From positions 1 to 64,000 of the forward strand of contig JAGCOB010000009.1 of NCBI GenBank assembly GCA_017645645.1: a DNA stretch of 64,000 nucleotides, given 5' to 3'. Below the pieces are notes generated by a model. It worked only from the letters and a program-made list of their open reading frames with translations, was not told the DNA's origin and searched no databases. Every line of letters begins with the position of its first letter. The stretch's first letter is position 1. Both the position numbers and the translations under genes were made by a program. Positions 44,179-51,754 of this stretch are shown here, piece by piece. Source of the stretch: Prevotella sp. Its GTDB lineage: Bacteria; Bacteroidota; Bacteroidia; Bacteroidales; Bacteroidaceae.

Positions 44179-46107
44179 GTGGAATACAGACTGACGGACT
44201 TCCTGCCGACGACGAAGAAGGAGTTGGAACTGCGGGGATGGGACGAGGTGGATGTCATCCTGTTCTCAGGTGATGCCTATGTCGATCACCCTTCCTTCGG
44301 TGTTGCCGTCATCGGGAGGATCTTGGAGTCCGCAGGCTATAAAGTGGCTATCGTACCTCAGCCCGACTGGCACGGAGACTTCCGCGACTTCAAGAAACTC
44401 GGTCGTCCACGTCTCTTCTTCGGCATCTCTCCAGGCTGTATGGATTCGATGGTCAATAAATATACCGCCAACCGTCGCCTGCGCTCTGAGGATGCCTATA
44501 GTCCGGACGGTCGGCATGACATGCGTCCGGAATATCCCACTATTGTCTATAGCCGTATCCTACGGGAACTCTATCCTGATGTTCCCATCATACTGGGAGG
44601 CATCGAAGCTTCACTCCGTCGGTTGTCACATTATGACTATTGGCAGGACACGTTACGACCCTGTATCCTCTGTGATGCCCCTGCCGACATGATTACCTAT
44701 GGCATGGGAGAGAAGGCTACCCTTGAACTGGCTCGTCGACTGGACGAGGGACAGCCTATTAGTGCGATACGCGACCTCCCTCAGGTTGTATATCTTGCGG
44801 AGAAGAAGGATATCCCCGGAGGGATCACAGAACAGGATATCGTACTCCATTCCCATGAGGACTGTCTGCGTGACAAACGGAAACAGGCAGAGAACTTCCG
44901 GCACATCGAGGAACAATCAAACATGATTCATGCCCAACGGTTGATACAGCCATTGGGAAGTCTGAAGTCTGAAGGCAGATATCAGACATCAGCCATCAGC
45001 CATCAGCCATCCTTCGTCGTCGTCAACCCACCTTATCCTCCCATGACAACCGAGGAACTGGATGCCTCCTTCGACCTGCCCTATACCCGTCAGCCGCATC
45101 CAAAATACAAAGGGAAACGTATTCCTGCCTATGAGATGATCAAGCATAGCGTCAATATCCATCGCGGTTGTTTTGGCGGCTGTGCCTTCTGTACCATCTC
45201 CGCCCACCAGGGCAAGTTCATTGCCTGTCGTTCGAAGGAGAGTATTCTCAAGGAAGTCAAACAGGTAATGCAGATGCCCGACTTCAAAGGGTACCTCTCT
45301 GACCTCGGAGGACCTTCTGCCAATATGTACGGCATGAAAGGACGTAACATCAAGGCTTGTGAGAAATGCAAGCGTCCCAGCTGTATCCATCCGCAGATAT
45401 GTCCTAACCTCGATACGAACCACAGTGCCCTGCTGGATATCTACCATGCCGTTGATGCATTACCTGGTATCAAGAAAAGTTTCATCGGCAGCGGGGTTCG
45501 CTACGACCTCATCCTGCATCGCAGCAAGGACGAGGCAAGCAACCAAGCCGCCATGCAGTATGCCCGCGAGCTCATCACCCGTCATGTCAGCGGACGGTTG
45601 AAGGTGGCACCGGAACATACCAGCGACAAGGTGCTCCAACTGATGCGCAAGCCGTCGTTCCAACAGTTCTACGACTTCAAGCGTCTTTTCGATCGCATCA
45701 ATCAGGAGGAGCACCTCAACCAACAGCTCATCCCCTACTTCATCTCCAGTCATCCAGGATGTACCGAGGCAGATATGGCGCAACTAGCGGAGATTACCAA
45801 GAAACTGAACTTCCACTTGGAACAGGTACAGGATTTTACACCGACTCCTATGACAGTCTCTACTGAGACATGGTATACGGGCTATGATCCTTATACACTA
45901 GAGAAAGTATTCAGTGCCCATAGCCAGAAAGAGAAACTCGCCCAACGCCAGTATTTCTTCTGGTATAAGAAAACGGACAATAGCCAACGGTCATCAGACA
46001 TCAGACATCAGACATCAGACATCAGATATCATGACAATCATCGAGCAAAGCCTCATTCCGAAAAACCCGAAAAAGAAAAGCGAGGACGGCATCGTCGTAA
46101 CCCCTGA
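44179..46107 (+). CDS. YgiQ-family radical SAM protein
   Basis: I place the start at GTG 44179 (VEYRLTDFLPTTKKELELRG), just past an AAAAAAGAAA tract. The in-frame TTG at 44140 lies in repeat DNA. An N-terminal B12-binding-like domain ('DVILFSGDAYVDHPSFGVAV') and 'PIILGGIEASLRRLSHYDYW' precede the radical SAM core 'HRGCFGGCAFCTI' (C-x3-C-x2-C) near residue 330. YgiQ proteins are conserved iron-sulfur enzymes of unknown reaction. Two oddities: residues about 261-276 are encoded by a seven-base tandem repeat, and the C-terminus past 'QRQYFFWYKK' is encoded by another such array and by the first 77 bases of the next gene read in another frame. Confidence 0.88.
   Translation: MEYRLTDFLPTTKKELELRGWDEVDVILFSGDAYVDHPSFGVAVIGRILESAGYKVAIVPQPDWHGDFRDFKKLGRPRLFFGISPGCMDSMVNKYTANRRLRSEDAYSPDGRHDMRPEYPTIVYSRILRELYPDVPIILGGIEASLRRLSHYDYWQDTLRPCILCDAPADMITYGMGEKATLELARRLDEGQPISAIRDLPQVVYLAEKKDIPGGITEQDIVLHSHEDCLRDKRKQAENFRHIEEQSNMIHAQRLIQPLGSLKSEGRYQTSAISHQPSFVVVNPPYPPMTTEELDASFDLPYTRQPHPKYKGKRIPAYEMIKHSVNIHRGCFGGCAFCTISAHQGKFIACRSKESILKEVKQVMQMPDFKGYLSDLGGPSANMYGMKGRNIKACEKCKRPSCIHPQICPNLDTNHSALLDIYHAVDALPGIKKSFIGSGVRYDLILHRSKDEASNQAAMQYARELITRHVSGRLKVAPEHTSDKVLQLMRKPSFQQFYDFKRLFDRINQEEHLNQQLIPYFISSHPGCTEADMAQLAEITKKLNFHLEQVQDFTPTPMTVSTETWYTGYDPYTLEKVFSAHSQKEKLAQRQYFFWYKKTDNSQRSSDIRHQTSDIRYHDNHRAKPHSEKPEKEKRGRHRRNP
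44958..45006. repeat. Seven-base array inside ygiQ, seven units
   Basis: AAGTCTG, AAGTCTG, AAGGCAG, ATATCAG, ACATCAG, CCATCAG and CCATCAG lie end to end within the reading frame. A seven-base unit is not a multiple of three, so gain or loss of one unit would break the gene. Confidence 0.85.
45993..46030. repeat. Seven-base array ATCAGAC at the ygiQ 3' end
   Basis: Four ATCAGAC units and ATCAGAT run directly into ATCATGA, whose ATG is the start of the next gene. The array also forms part of the ygiQ tail. Confidence 0.85.
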
Positions 46108-46837
46108 CTTCATCGCCGTCATCGACGGGTCTACGGCAAAGACGACTTACCGGCACAGCCTGTTCTGCTCCAACGGTCGACTGGCTATGAAGTTGGTCAG
46201 CAGGTATATCCGCCGAATGCCCAAGGACATCACCAGTGAGGCCTTTCTCCGAGGGGTCACCACCTACGTACGTAAACATTATAAGAAATCAATGCTCCCC
46301 CGTCTGGTAGAGCATGCCGAGGAGCGTCTCACCTGCTCTGTCGTCATCTATAGTCGTCTGCAACGACAGGTCTGGATGGTGGGTGACTGTTTGTGTCTGA
46401 TAGACGGAGAGCTCTACGAGAATCCCAAACCGGAGGAGGCTGTCTATGCCGCCAAACGGGCAGAGAAAGCAAAGGAGTTGTTGGCATCAGGTACCACCAT
46501 TGACGAGTTGCTGAGCCATGATGCGGCACGTGACTATATCCTTGCGGATATCGTAGACAGTACCAAACGACAGAATATCACCTTCTCCGTCATCGACGGC
46601 TTTCCTATTGCGCAGCAACATGTTCCTGTCTATACCCTCGACTTCCAGCCCCACGAGATTGTATTTGCCAGCGACGGCTATCCCTTCCTGTGTCCTACCC
46701 TCGCTGAGAGTGAGCAACGGCTGGAAGAACAACGGAAGAACGATCCGCTGAACATCCATACCTTCATCGCCAGTAAGGCATTCATGAAAGGACAGGACTC
46801 CTTCGATGACCGCACATATATCCGTTTTGAAGTGTAA
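46031..46837 (+). CDS. PP2C-like protein, family uncertain
   Basis: 268 residues from the ATG at 46031 (MTIIEQSLIPKNPKKKSED). The pattern is that of a metal-dependent PPM/PP2C phosphatase fold: 'FIAVIDGSTAKT' early, 'QVWMVGDCLCLID' mid-protein, 'IVFASDGYPFL' and 'DDRTYIRFEV' at the end supply the usual aspartates. Related unnamed proteins are found across Bacteroidales. The substrate is unknown; it could dephosphorylate a protein or a small metabolite. Its start codon is embedded in a seven-base repeat and overlaps the ygiQ frame. Confidence 0.7.
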   Translation: MTIIEQSLIPKNPKKKSEDGIVVTPDFIAVIDGSTAKTTYRHSLFCSNGRLAMKLVSRYIRRMPKDITSEAFLRGVTTYVRKHYKKSMLPRLVEHAEERLTCSVVIYSRLQRQVWMVGDCLCLIDGELYENPKPEEAVYAAKRAEKAKELLASGTTIDELLSHDAARDYILADIVDSTKRQNITFSVIDGFPIAQQHVPVYTLDFQPHEIVFASDGYPFLCPTLAESEQRLEEQRKNDPLNIHTFIASKAFMKGQDSFDDRTYIRFEV

Positions 46838-46851
46838 TTTTTGAGTTTTTA

Positions 46852-46883
46852 TTTGGTTTTCTTCTCACTTATTCGTACCTTTG
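46852..46883 (+). promoter_or_regulatory. Promoter of tRNA-Arg
   Basis: TTTG at 46852-46855, a 20-base spacer and TACCTTTG at 46876-46883, which is 15 bases before the tRNA. It is a near-perfect example of the phylum consensus. Confidence 0.8.
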
Positions 46884-46897
46884 CACCCGAATTTGAT

Positions 46898-46971
46898 GGT
46901 CTGGTAGCTCAGCTGGATAGAGCAACAGCCTTCTAAGCTGTGGGTCCGGGGTTCGAATCCCCGCCGGATCA
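46898..46971 (+). tRNA. tRNA-Arg (anticodon TCT)
   Basis: A complete 74-base cloverleaf. The acceptor arm GGTCTGG pairs with CCGGATC (two G-T wobbles). The D arm is GCTCAGCTGGATAGAGC. The anticodon stem ACAGC/GCTGT holds the loop CTTCTAA, giving anticodon TCT. The T arm is GGGGTTCGAATCCCC. The discriminator is A and the CCA end is not encoded. It reads AGA codons. Confidence 0.97.
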
Positions 46972-46972
46972 C

Positions 46973-47012
46973 ATAGTATAAGAGCCGAGGATGTCCTCGG
47001 CTCTTATACTAT
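46973..47012. terminator. Bidirectional terminator, perfect 19-base stem
   Basis: The arms 46973-46991 and 46994-47012 are exact inverted complements around a two-base loop. The outer part is AT-rich and the core is GAGCCGAGGA. It lies one base after the tRNA and 19 bases after the convergent phosphohexomutase gene, so it can serve both. Confidence 0.9.
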
Positions 47013-47031
47013 TATATAGAATAGAATAAAC

Positions 47032-48777
47032 CTAATCCAAGTTCAAACTCTTCTTGATTGCGGCAACCTTCTCCATAGCAGCATTGGTGCAACGCTCATA
47101 GCAACCGGCACACTTGAAGGAAGGATCCTTGATCTCACAGTAGAACTTGATCTTGGGCTCTGTACCTGAAGGACGTACGCTGATCTTCGTACCGTCCTCA
47201 CAGAACCACTGCAACACGTTAGAGGTGGCAGGCATGTCGATCTTAGAGGTCGTGCCGTCGGCATTCTTCTGCTCCAAAGAACGGAAGTCCTTCCAGACAA
47301 CAATCTTGGAACCGCCAACCTCCGTGGGAGGATTCTTACGGAAGTCTTCCATCATCTGCTTGATCTCGTCGGCACCGCTCTTACCAGGCTTCACTACATT
47401 GATGGTGGTCTCCTTCGAGAAGCCATACTCTGCATAGATGTCCATCAACAGATCGTAGAGGGTCTTACCCTGATCCTTGGCCCATGCAGCAATCTCACAA
47501 ATCAAACAGATAGAGGCAGGAGCATCCTTGTCGCGTACCTTGTCGAAGGGCAGGAAGCCGAAGCTCTCCTCACCGCCGCCGATATACTTTTTCTTACCTT
47601 CGTTGACACGGATACGATAGGCAATCCACTTGAAGCCAGTGAACTCGTCGAAGAGCTCTACGCCGTTCTTCTTGGCAATCTGTGCGATGACCTCAGAGGT
47701 CACGATGGTCTTCACGAGGAACTCGTTACCCTTCATCAGACCCAGTTTCTTACGGTTGGTGATGATATACCAGCAGAACATCATAGCAGTCTGGTTACCA
47801 TTAATAATCTCCCACTCACCCTTCGGGTTACGAACAACAATAGCGAGACGGTCGGCATCGGGGTCACTGGCAATCACGAGGTCGGCATTCAGACGGGTTC
47901 CGAGTTTCATACCCAGCGTCATGGCCTCTGCATTCTCAGGATTCGGAGAGACGACAGTGGGGAAGTCGCCGTCCACAACCATCTGCTCAGGAACGACATG
48001 GATATTCTGGAAGCCCCATGAGCGGAGAGCCATAGGAACGATGTGACGACCTGTGCCGTGCATGGCTGAGTAAACGATGTTCAGGTCTTTCTGACGGTTG
48101 ATGACCTCCTGGTCAATCAATGCCTCATGAACAGCCTGGATATAGTCCCAGTCCATCTCGCCGCCGATAATCTCGATGAGTTCCTTGTTACCCTCGAACT
48201 TCACGTCGTTGATGGTCACCCTGTTCACCTCATCGATGATTCCCGTATCGTGTGGAGACAGTACCTGTGCACCATCGTCCCAGTAGGCCTTGTAGCCATT
48301 GTACTCACGTGGATTGTGAGAAGCCGTGACATTCACACCAGCCTGTGCACCCAACTGACGGATAGCAAAGGAGATCTCCGGTGTAGGACGCAGGCTCTCG
48401 AAGAGATATACCTTGATGCCGTTGGCAGAGAAGATGTCAGCAACAGTCTCTGCAAACATACGTCCGTTGTTGCGGCAGTCATGACCGACAACTACAGAGC
48501 ACTGCTTGCCGGGGAATGCCTTCAGGATATAGTTGGCGAATCCCTGTGTCGCCATACCCACGATATACTTGTTCATGCGGTTGGTACCGGCACCCATGAT
48601 ACCACGGAGTCCACCCGTACCAAATTCCAGGTTCTGATAGAAAGCATCTACGAGGGCTGTCTTGTCGGGATTATCCAACATTGCCTGTACTTCCTTACGT
48701 GTCTCCTCGTCAAAGGCTGGAGAGAGCCATTCTTTCGCCCGTGCCTCACACTGGGCAATGAGTTCGTTATTTTCCAT
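47032..48777 (-). CDS. Phosphoglucomutase/phosphomannomutase (alpha-D-phosphohexomutase)
   Basis: 581 residues, the PGM2-like long form. The active-site serine is in 'VTASHNPREYNG' near residue 145. The metal loop 'SDPDADRLAI' is near 308, the sugar-binding 'GGGEESFGFLP' near 400 and the phosphate-binding 'RPSGTEPKIKFY' near 540. It interconverts hexose 1- and 6-phosphates for storage polysaccharide and envelope sugar synthesis. It is transcribed alone from the box at 48816. Confidence 0.93.
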   Translation of the reverse strand: MENNELIAQCEARAKEWLSPAFDEETRKEVQAMLDNPDKTALVDAFYQNLEFGTGGLRGIMGAGTNRMNKYIVGMATQGFANYILKAFPGKQCSVVVGHDCRNNGRMFAETVADIFSANGIKVYLFESLRPTPEISFAIRQLGAQAGVNVTASHNPREYNGYKAYWDDGAQVLSPHDTGIIDEVNRVTINDVKFEGNKELIEIIGGEMDWDYIQAVHEALIDQEVINRQKDLNIVYSAMHGTGRHIVPMALRSWGFQNIHVVPEQMVVDGDFPTVVSPNPENAEAMTLGMKLGTRLNADLVIASDPDADRLAIVVRNPKGEWEIINGNQTAMMFCWYIITNRKKLGLMKGNEFLVKTIVTSEVIAQIAKKNGVELFDEFTGFKWIAYRIRVNEGKKKYIGGGEESFGFLPFDKVRDKDAPASICLICEIAAWAKDQGKTLYDLLMDIYAEYGFSKETTINVVKPGKSGADEIKQMMEDFRKNPPTEVGGSKIVVWKDFRSLEQKNADGTTSKIDMPATSNVLQWFCEDGTKISVRPSGTEPKIKFYCEIKDPSFKCAGCYERCTNAAMEKVAAIKKSLNLD

Positions 48778-48815
48778 AATACTTAAATATAGTTTGTTTT
48801 AGATTCTCTGACTTA

Positions 48816-48823
48816 CAAAATTA
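48816..48823 (-). promoter_or_regulatory. -7 box TAATTTTG of the phosphohexomutase gene
   Basis: TAATTTTG on the minus strand lies 39 bases upstream of the start. Confidence 0.65.
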
Positions 48824-48878
48824 AGAAAAAAAATCGAAAACAAATACGACCCGTGTATTTATTTTCGATTTTTTAGCA

Positions 48879-50084
48879 TTACAGCTTCTTCATCACCTTG
48901 TCTATCTCCTCAAACTGTTTCCCCATATTCAAGTTGAGATAGATGCGGTAAAGGGCTGGTGCCCATTTGCGTTTCTCGTCAGGAGCAAGTTTGCGGTATG
49001 CCTCCATATAGGGGCGTGCCTCCATATATAACTTACGTATCTTGGAACGGTTTTCCTTCCCCTGACTCTGTTTGTCAAGGTCAAGCACCTGATTCAGTTT
49101 CGCCGTGGCAATCGTGAAGTAAGGCTCTGCAAGGGTGTCGTTCCTGCCGATAAGTCGTTCACTCACTTCAATACACTCGTCATAGCGCTCAAGATTGAGC
49201 AAGGCTACCGACTTTGCCAACAGGAACAGTTCACTGTCCGGATTCGTCTTCAGTGCCTTCTCTGCATAATAGAGTGCGGAGTCTGGGCGCTCCTTTGCCT
49301 GATAGTAATCAATCAGTCGTGGAAAGAAATAGGGAAATTCCGGATAGGCGGCAAAACCCCGTTGGAGTGTCTTCAGATAATCCTCCTCATCTCCTTGCCA
49401 GCGATAGGCCTCACAGGCATACTGCATAGCATAGCGAGCCCTTGCCGTATCCTTCACAGCCTCATCATAATAACGAAGGGTACGTGAGGCATCCTGCATC
49501 TTATAGCCGGCATACGAAGCCCAGTAGGCAGCCTCTGCCATACGGGCATCCGTCTCATCATAGTCATATCCAGAGAACAAAGGCTTCTGACCTGCCTCAA
49601 GGTAAGTCTCGAAGAAATCGTATGCCGTCAGATAGTCGTCACGTCTCAGACAGTAGGTACCTCCAAAATAGAGGTTGGGACGCAACTGGTCCAGCAATTC
49701 TGCATGGTCTTCGCGATAATGCAGCTTCACCCTACCCTTCTCGTCAGGCCTGGCATCCAGCGTATCGAGTGTCTCTGCAATAGCATAGAGCCGTCGAGTC
49801 AAGTTGAAGAAAGCCGCCGTGTCATATTTCTGCTTGAGGTATAGTTTCTCATTGGCTGCCTCATATTGCTTGGTGACAGCCTGGAACCATGTCAGGTAGA
49901 TTTTCTCATTCGTCTTGTTTTCCTCATCCTTCTCCAACAAGTCGGTCATCAGTTTCTCCGCCTTGTCGAAGTCCTTGCCGCTCTTGATATACGTCCGTGC
50001 CTGACTCAGTTCCTTCCGCTGAGCCATCGCCATCGTCGCCATCAAGCAGCAAGCTATGATGATACCGCATCTCCTGAAATTCAT
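48879..50084 (-). CDS. Secreted TPR-repeat protein
   Basis: 401 residues, with a signal peptide (MNFRRCGIIIACCLMATMAMA). The rest is helical with TPR-like pairs ('RTLRYYDEAVKDTARARYAMQ', 'RPDSALYYAEKALKTNPDSEL'). A second secreted TPR protein of almost equal length is encoded at 60013. Such periplasmic TPR proteins scaffold envelope complexes, but nothing here names a partner. Confidence 0.8.
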   Translation of the reverse strand: MNFRRCGIIIACCLMATMAMAQRKELSQARTYIKSGKDFDKAEKLMTDLLEKDEENKTNEKIYLTWFQAVTKQYEAANEKLYLKQKYDTAAFFNLTRRLYAIAETLDTLDARPDEKGRVKLHYREDHAELLDQLRPNLYFGGTYCLRRDDYLTAYDFFETYLEAGQKPLFSGYDYDETDARMAEAAYWASYAGYKMQDASRTLRYYDEAVKDTARARYAMQYACEAYRWQGDEEDYLKTLQRGFAAYPEFPYFFPRLIDYYQAKERPDSALYYAEKALKTNPDSELFLLAKSVALLNLERYDECIEVSERLIGRNDTLAEPYFTIATAKLNQVLDLDKQSQGKENRSKIRKLYMEARPYMEAYRKLAPDEKRKWAPALYRIYLNLNMGKQFEEIDKVMKKL

Positions 50085-50119
50085 TTGTCTCTAATACCTT
50101 ATTATATCAATACAGCGTG

Positions 50120-50151
50120 CAAAGATACAACAATTATTTCTATTATTCAAA
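50120..50151 (-). promoter_or_regulatory. Promoter of the TPR gene
   Basis: On the minus strand TTTG (50148-50151), a 20-base spacer and TATCTTTG (50120-50127), 36 bases before the start. Confidence 0.75.
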
Positions 50152-50218
50152 TTTTAGATGACGAATTCGCCTTTCACAATAAAAACAAAGAGTCTTCCGT
50201 TACTATGAAAAAAGCGAT

Positions 50219-50596
50219 ATGGAAGGATATATTCAGAATTTATCAGACGGTAAGACAAAACGGTATGTGCAGTTCCTGGAGATCAGTGACGACCCGGAAT
50301 TGGTGACACAATACCGAAAGTGGCATTCGGAGGAATATAACTGGAAAGAGATACGCGACGGTATCAGGGAAGTGGGCATTTTAGAGATGGAAATATACAT
50401 CCTGGGCAGTAAATTAGTCATGATTGTCGATGCCCCTGCCGATTTCCAATGGGAGGAAGCGATGGCTCGTCTCGCCACCCTGCCCCGACAAGCAGAATGG
50501 GAAGCCTTCGTTTCCAAGTTCCAGGGTTGTCCCGCCAACGCCCGCAGCGATGAGAAATGGCAACCAATGGAACGAATGTTCAGATTATACCAATGA
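50219..50596 (+). CDS. L-rhamnose mutarotase family protein
   Basis: 125 residues. 'KRYVQFLEISDDPELVTQYRKWHS' marks the start of the RhaM fold, with 'IREVGILEMEIYILGSKLVMI' and the C-terminal 'EKWQPMERMFRLYQ' typical of the family. These dimeric ferredoxin-like proteins interconvert alpha and beta L-rhamnose; relatives act on fucose or other sugars. The first 13 residues (MEGYIQNLSDGKT) are an extra N-terminal stretch compared with the usual 104-115. It stands alone, though rhamnose release from pectin would fit the pectin enzymes elsewhere in the window. Confidence 0.85.
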   Translation: MEGYIQNLSDGKTKRYVQFLEISDDPELVTQYRKWHSEEYNWKEIRDGIREVGILEMEIYILGSKLVMIVDAPADFQWEEAMARLATLPRQAEWEAFVSKFQGCPANARSDEKWQPMERMFRLYQ

Positions 50597-50637
50597 GGAA
50601 GGGCAAATACTAGATTCCTCGAATTGTTTGATAGCTA

Positions 50638-50925
50638 TCACTTCAATAACTGCAATACAGTTTCAGGTGACACCTGCATCTTGGTGACTGCACACATGCC
50701 AACACCCATATCCTTCACGCTGGCACCTAATAAAGCCACGAAAGCATTCATAATCATAATACTCCGTTCTATGGCTATTTTGCTATGCACAACGGTTGAA
50801 AGTTGTCCTATTCCCTGCTCCGTGAAAGCATAAGGTAAGGTGGGGCGAAATTTCAAGGACTGGAGGTGGTCACAATTTGCAACCACCTCATCAGGGTTGC
50901 TACGAATATTTGCTAATTCATCCAT
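50638..50925 (-). pseudogene. ORF6N-domain protein remnant
   Basis: The 95-residue frame keeps only the end of an ORF6N/KilA-N-type domain: 'LKFRPTLPYAFTEQGIGQLSTV' followed by 'IAIERSIMIMNAFVALLG'. Intact relatives begin with a longer DNA-binding part (about 80 further residues with an 'RFPEDF' segment) that is missing here, replaced by an unrelated short start (MDELANIRSNPDEV). I read it as a degraded phage- or island-derived gene, though translation of the short form cannot be excluded. Confidence 0.65.
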
Positions 50926-51076
50926 AGTTGGTTTGAACTTTTAAATGTTGACTTATCTATTCGACTGCGAAGATACAAAGAATATTTGATTTGACAAAAT
51001 ATTCTAAACAATAATATTTCCATCATACATCAGCCTTCATACATCAGCCATCACTTGCAGTTCTTTTTCTGCGATG

Positions 51077-51167
51077 CCTCGGTGAAGGTCGCTTCACCCA
51101 GCCCCTCCATACTACGTTCTCTCTCGTAGAGAGAACTACGTATGGGGCTTGAAGCCTTCACCTCGGC
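51077..51167. repeat. Large imperfect hairpin, possible miniature element
   Basis: The innermost stem pairs CCATACTACGTTCTCTC with GAGAGAACTACGTATGG. Outside it AGCCCC pairs with GGGGCT, GCTTCA with TGAAGC, and GGTGAAGG with CCTTCACC. The whole palindrome is about 90 bases. No flanking target duplication is obvious. Confidence 0.6.
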
Positions 51168-51371
51168 AAAATGAGAAAATATGTACTTAACTCTATTAGA
51201 ATGGCAAATCCTCGAACAGTTCTTCTTCTGCAAAATCGAGGGAGAGGGAATTGGATTCCTCGTAGTGTTTGATGGTATATTTGACAAATACCAATCCCTT
51301 GGCATAATTATTGAAAAACCAATGCTCGCTTAATAAAAAATCCGTTTTTTTTTAAAGGGAGTGATAGTCTC

Positions 51372-51440
51372 ACTAGTCCTACTAGTCATACTAGTCCTAC
51401 TAGTCATACTAGTCCTACTAGTCATACTAGTCCTACTAGT
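51372..51440. repeat. Nine-base array ACTAGTCCT/ACTAGTCAT
   Basis: Seven full units and ACTAGT alternate ACTAGTCCT and ACTAGTCAT, giving an 18-base superperiod. The array ends next to an orphan promoter box. Confidence 0.9.
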
Positions 51441-51443
51441 TTG

Positions 51444-51451
51444 CAAAGATA
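51444..51451 (-). promoter_or_regulatory. Orphan -7 box TATCTTTG
   Basis: TATCTTTG on the minus strand points into the nine-base array with no gene before the ORF6N remnant 500 bases away. It is probably a relic. Confidence 0.45.
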
Positions 51452-51483
51452 CAAACTATTTTTCAAATCACAAAATTTCAGGA

Positions 51484-51517
51484 GCAAAAAAGGACCCACG
51501 CAGTGCCGCGTGAGTCC
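51484..51517 (-). terminator. Terminator of the small peptide gene
   Basis: GGACTCACGC and GCGTGGGTCC pair (one G-T) around a six-base loop on the minus strand and run into TTTTTT. Confidence 0.85.
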
Positions 51518-51549
51518 TTGATGGGTTTTGTCCCGACCCTCCTTAACCT

Positions 51550-51572
51550 CACAGGGTGCCAGGCACCGTGTG
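51550..51572 (-). repeat. Hairpin between the peptide gene and its terminator
   Basis: CACACGGTGCC and GGCACCCTGTG form an 11-base stem with one mismatch and a single-base loop, ten bases past the peptide stop codon. It has no T-tract, so it may be an RNA stability element. Confidence 0.6.
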
Positions 51573-51581
51573 AGCATTGTG

Positions 51582-51710
51582 TTACTGCTCTTTGTCCACG
51601 GCACCATAGAATGCCGGGGCGCCGAGGGGCTCATCACCGCTGACACAAAGTATCTGTGCCATCTTGATGTCATAAGCCTGCATGGCTGGTTTTATATATT
51701 GTTTTTTCAT
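51582..51710 (-). CDS. 42-residue peptide gene
   Basis: ATG at 51710, TAA at 51582-51584. The product begins MKKQYIKPAMQAYDIKMAQ, continues LCVSGDEPLG and ends AVDKEQ. Short proteins with an MKKxYIKPxM start are, from memory, common in Prevotella and Bacteroides and have no known role. They are not signal peptides in the classical sense and often lie beside large surface proteins. This one follows the BspA-like gene by 44 bases and is followed by a hairpin and a strong terminator. It may be the last gene of that transcript. Confidence 0.65.
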   Translation of the reverse strand: MKKQYIKPAMQAYDIKMAQILCVSGDEPLGAPAFYGAVDKEQ

Positions 51711-51731
51711 AATGCTATTGTTTTTTTTGAA

Positions 51732-51749
51732 GTTAACTCCGTTAACTTC
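51732..51749. repeat. Two nine-base units GTTAACTCC, GTTAACTTC
   Basis: Directly after the BspA-like stop codon. They match the array inside that gene at 51854-51898. Confidence 0.7.
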
Positions 51750-51754
51750 TACCA

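Larger units (their letters stand above)
50926..51581. other. 656-base repeat-rich non-coding stretch
   Basis: There is no credible gene here. It holds a -7-like box for the ORF6N remnant (TATCTTCG, near 50970), a large imperfect hairpin, a nine-base tandem array, an orphan promoter box and a terminator, listed separately. Short frames in it have no family features. Confidence 0.65.

Noticed and set aside
51051-51305. 84-codon minus-strand frame
   Set aside because: It is made largely of the hairpin at 51077-51167 and has no protein-like composition.
51372-51440. Possible CRISPR or plasmid iterons
   Set aside because: The units are nine bases with no spacers and no replication gene nearby.
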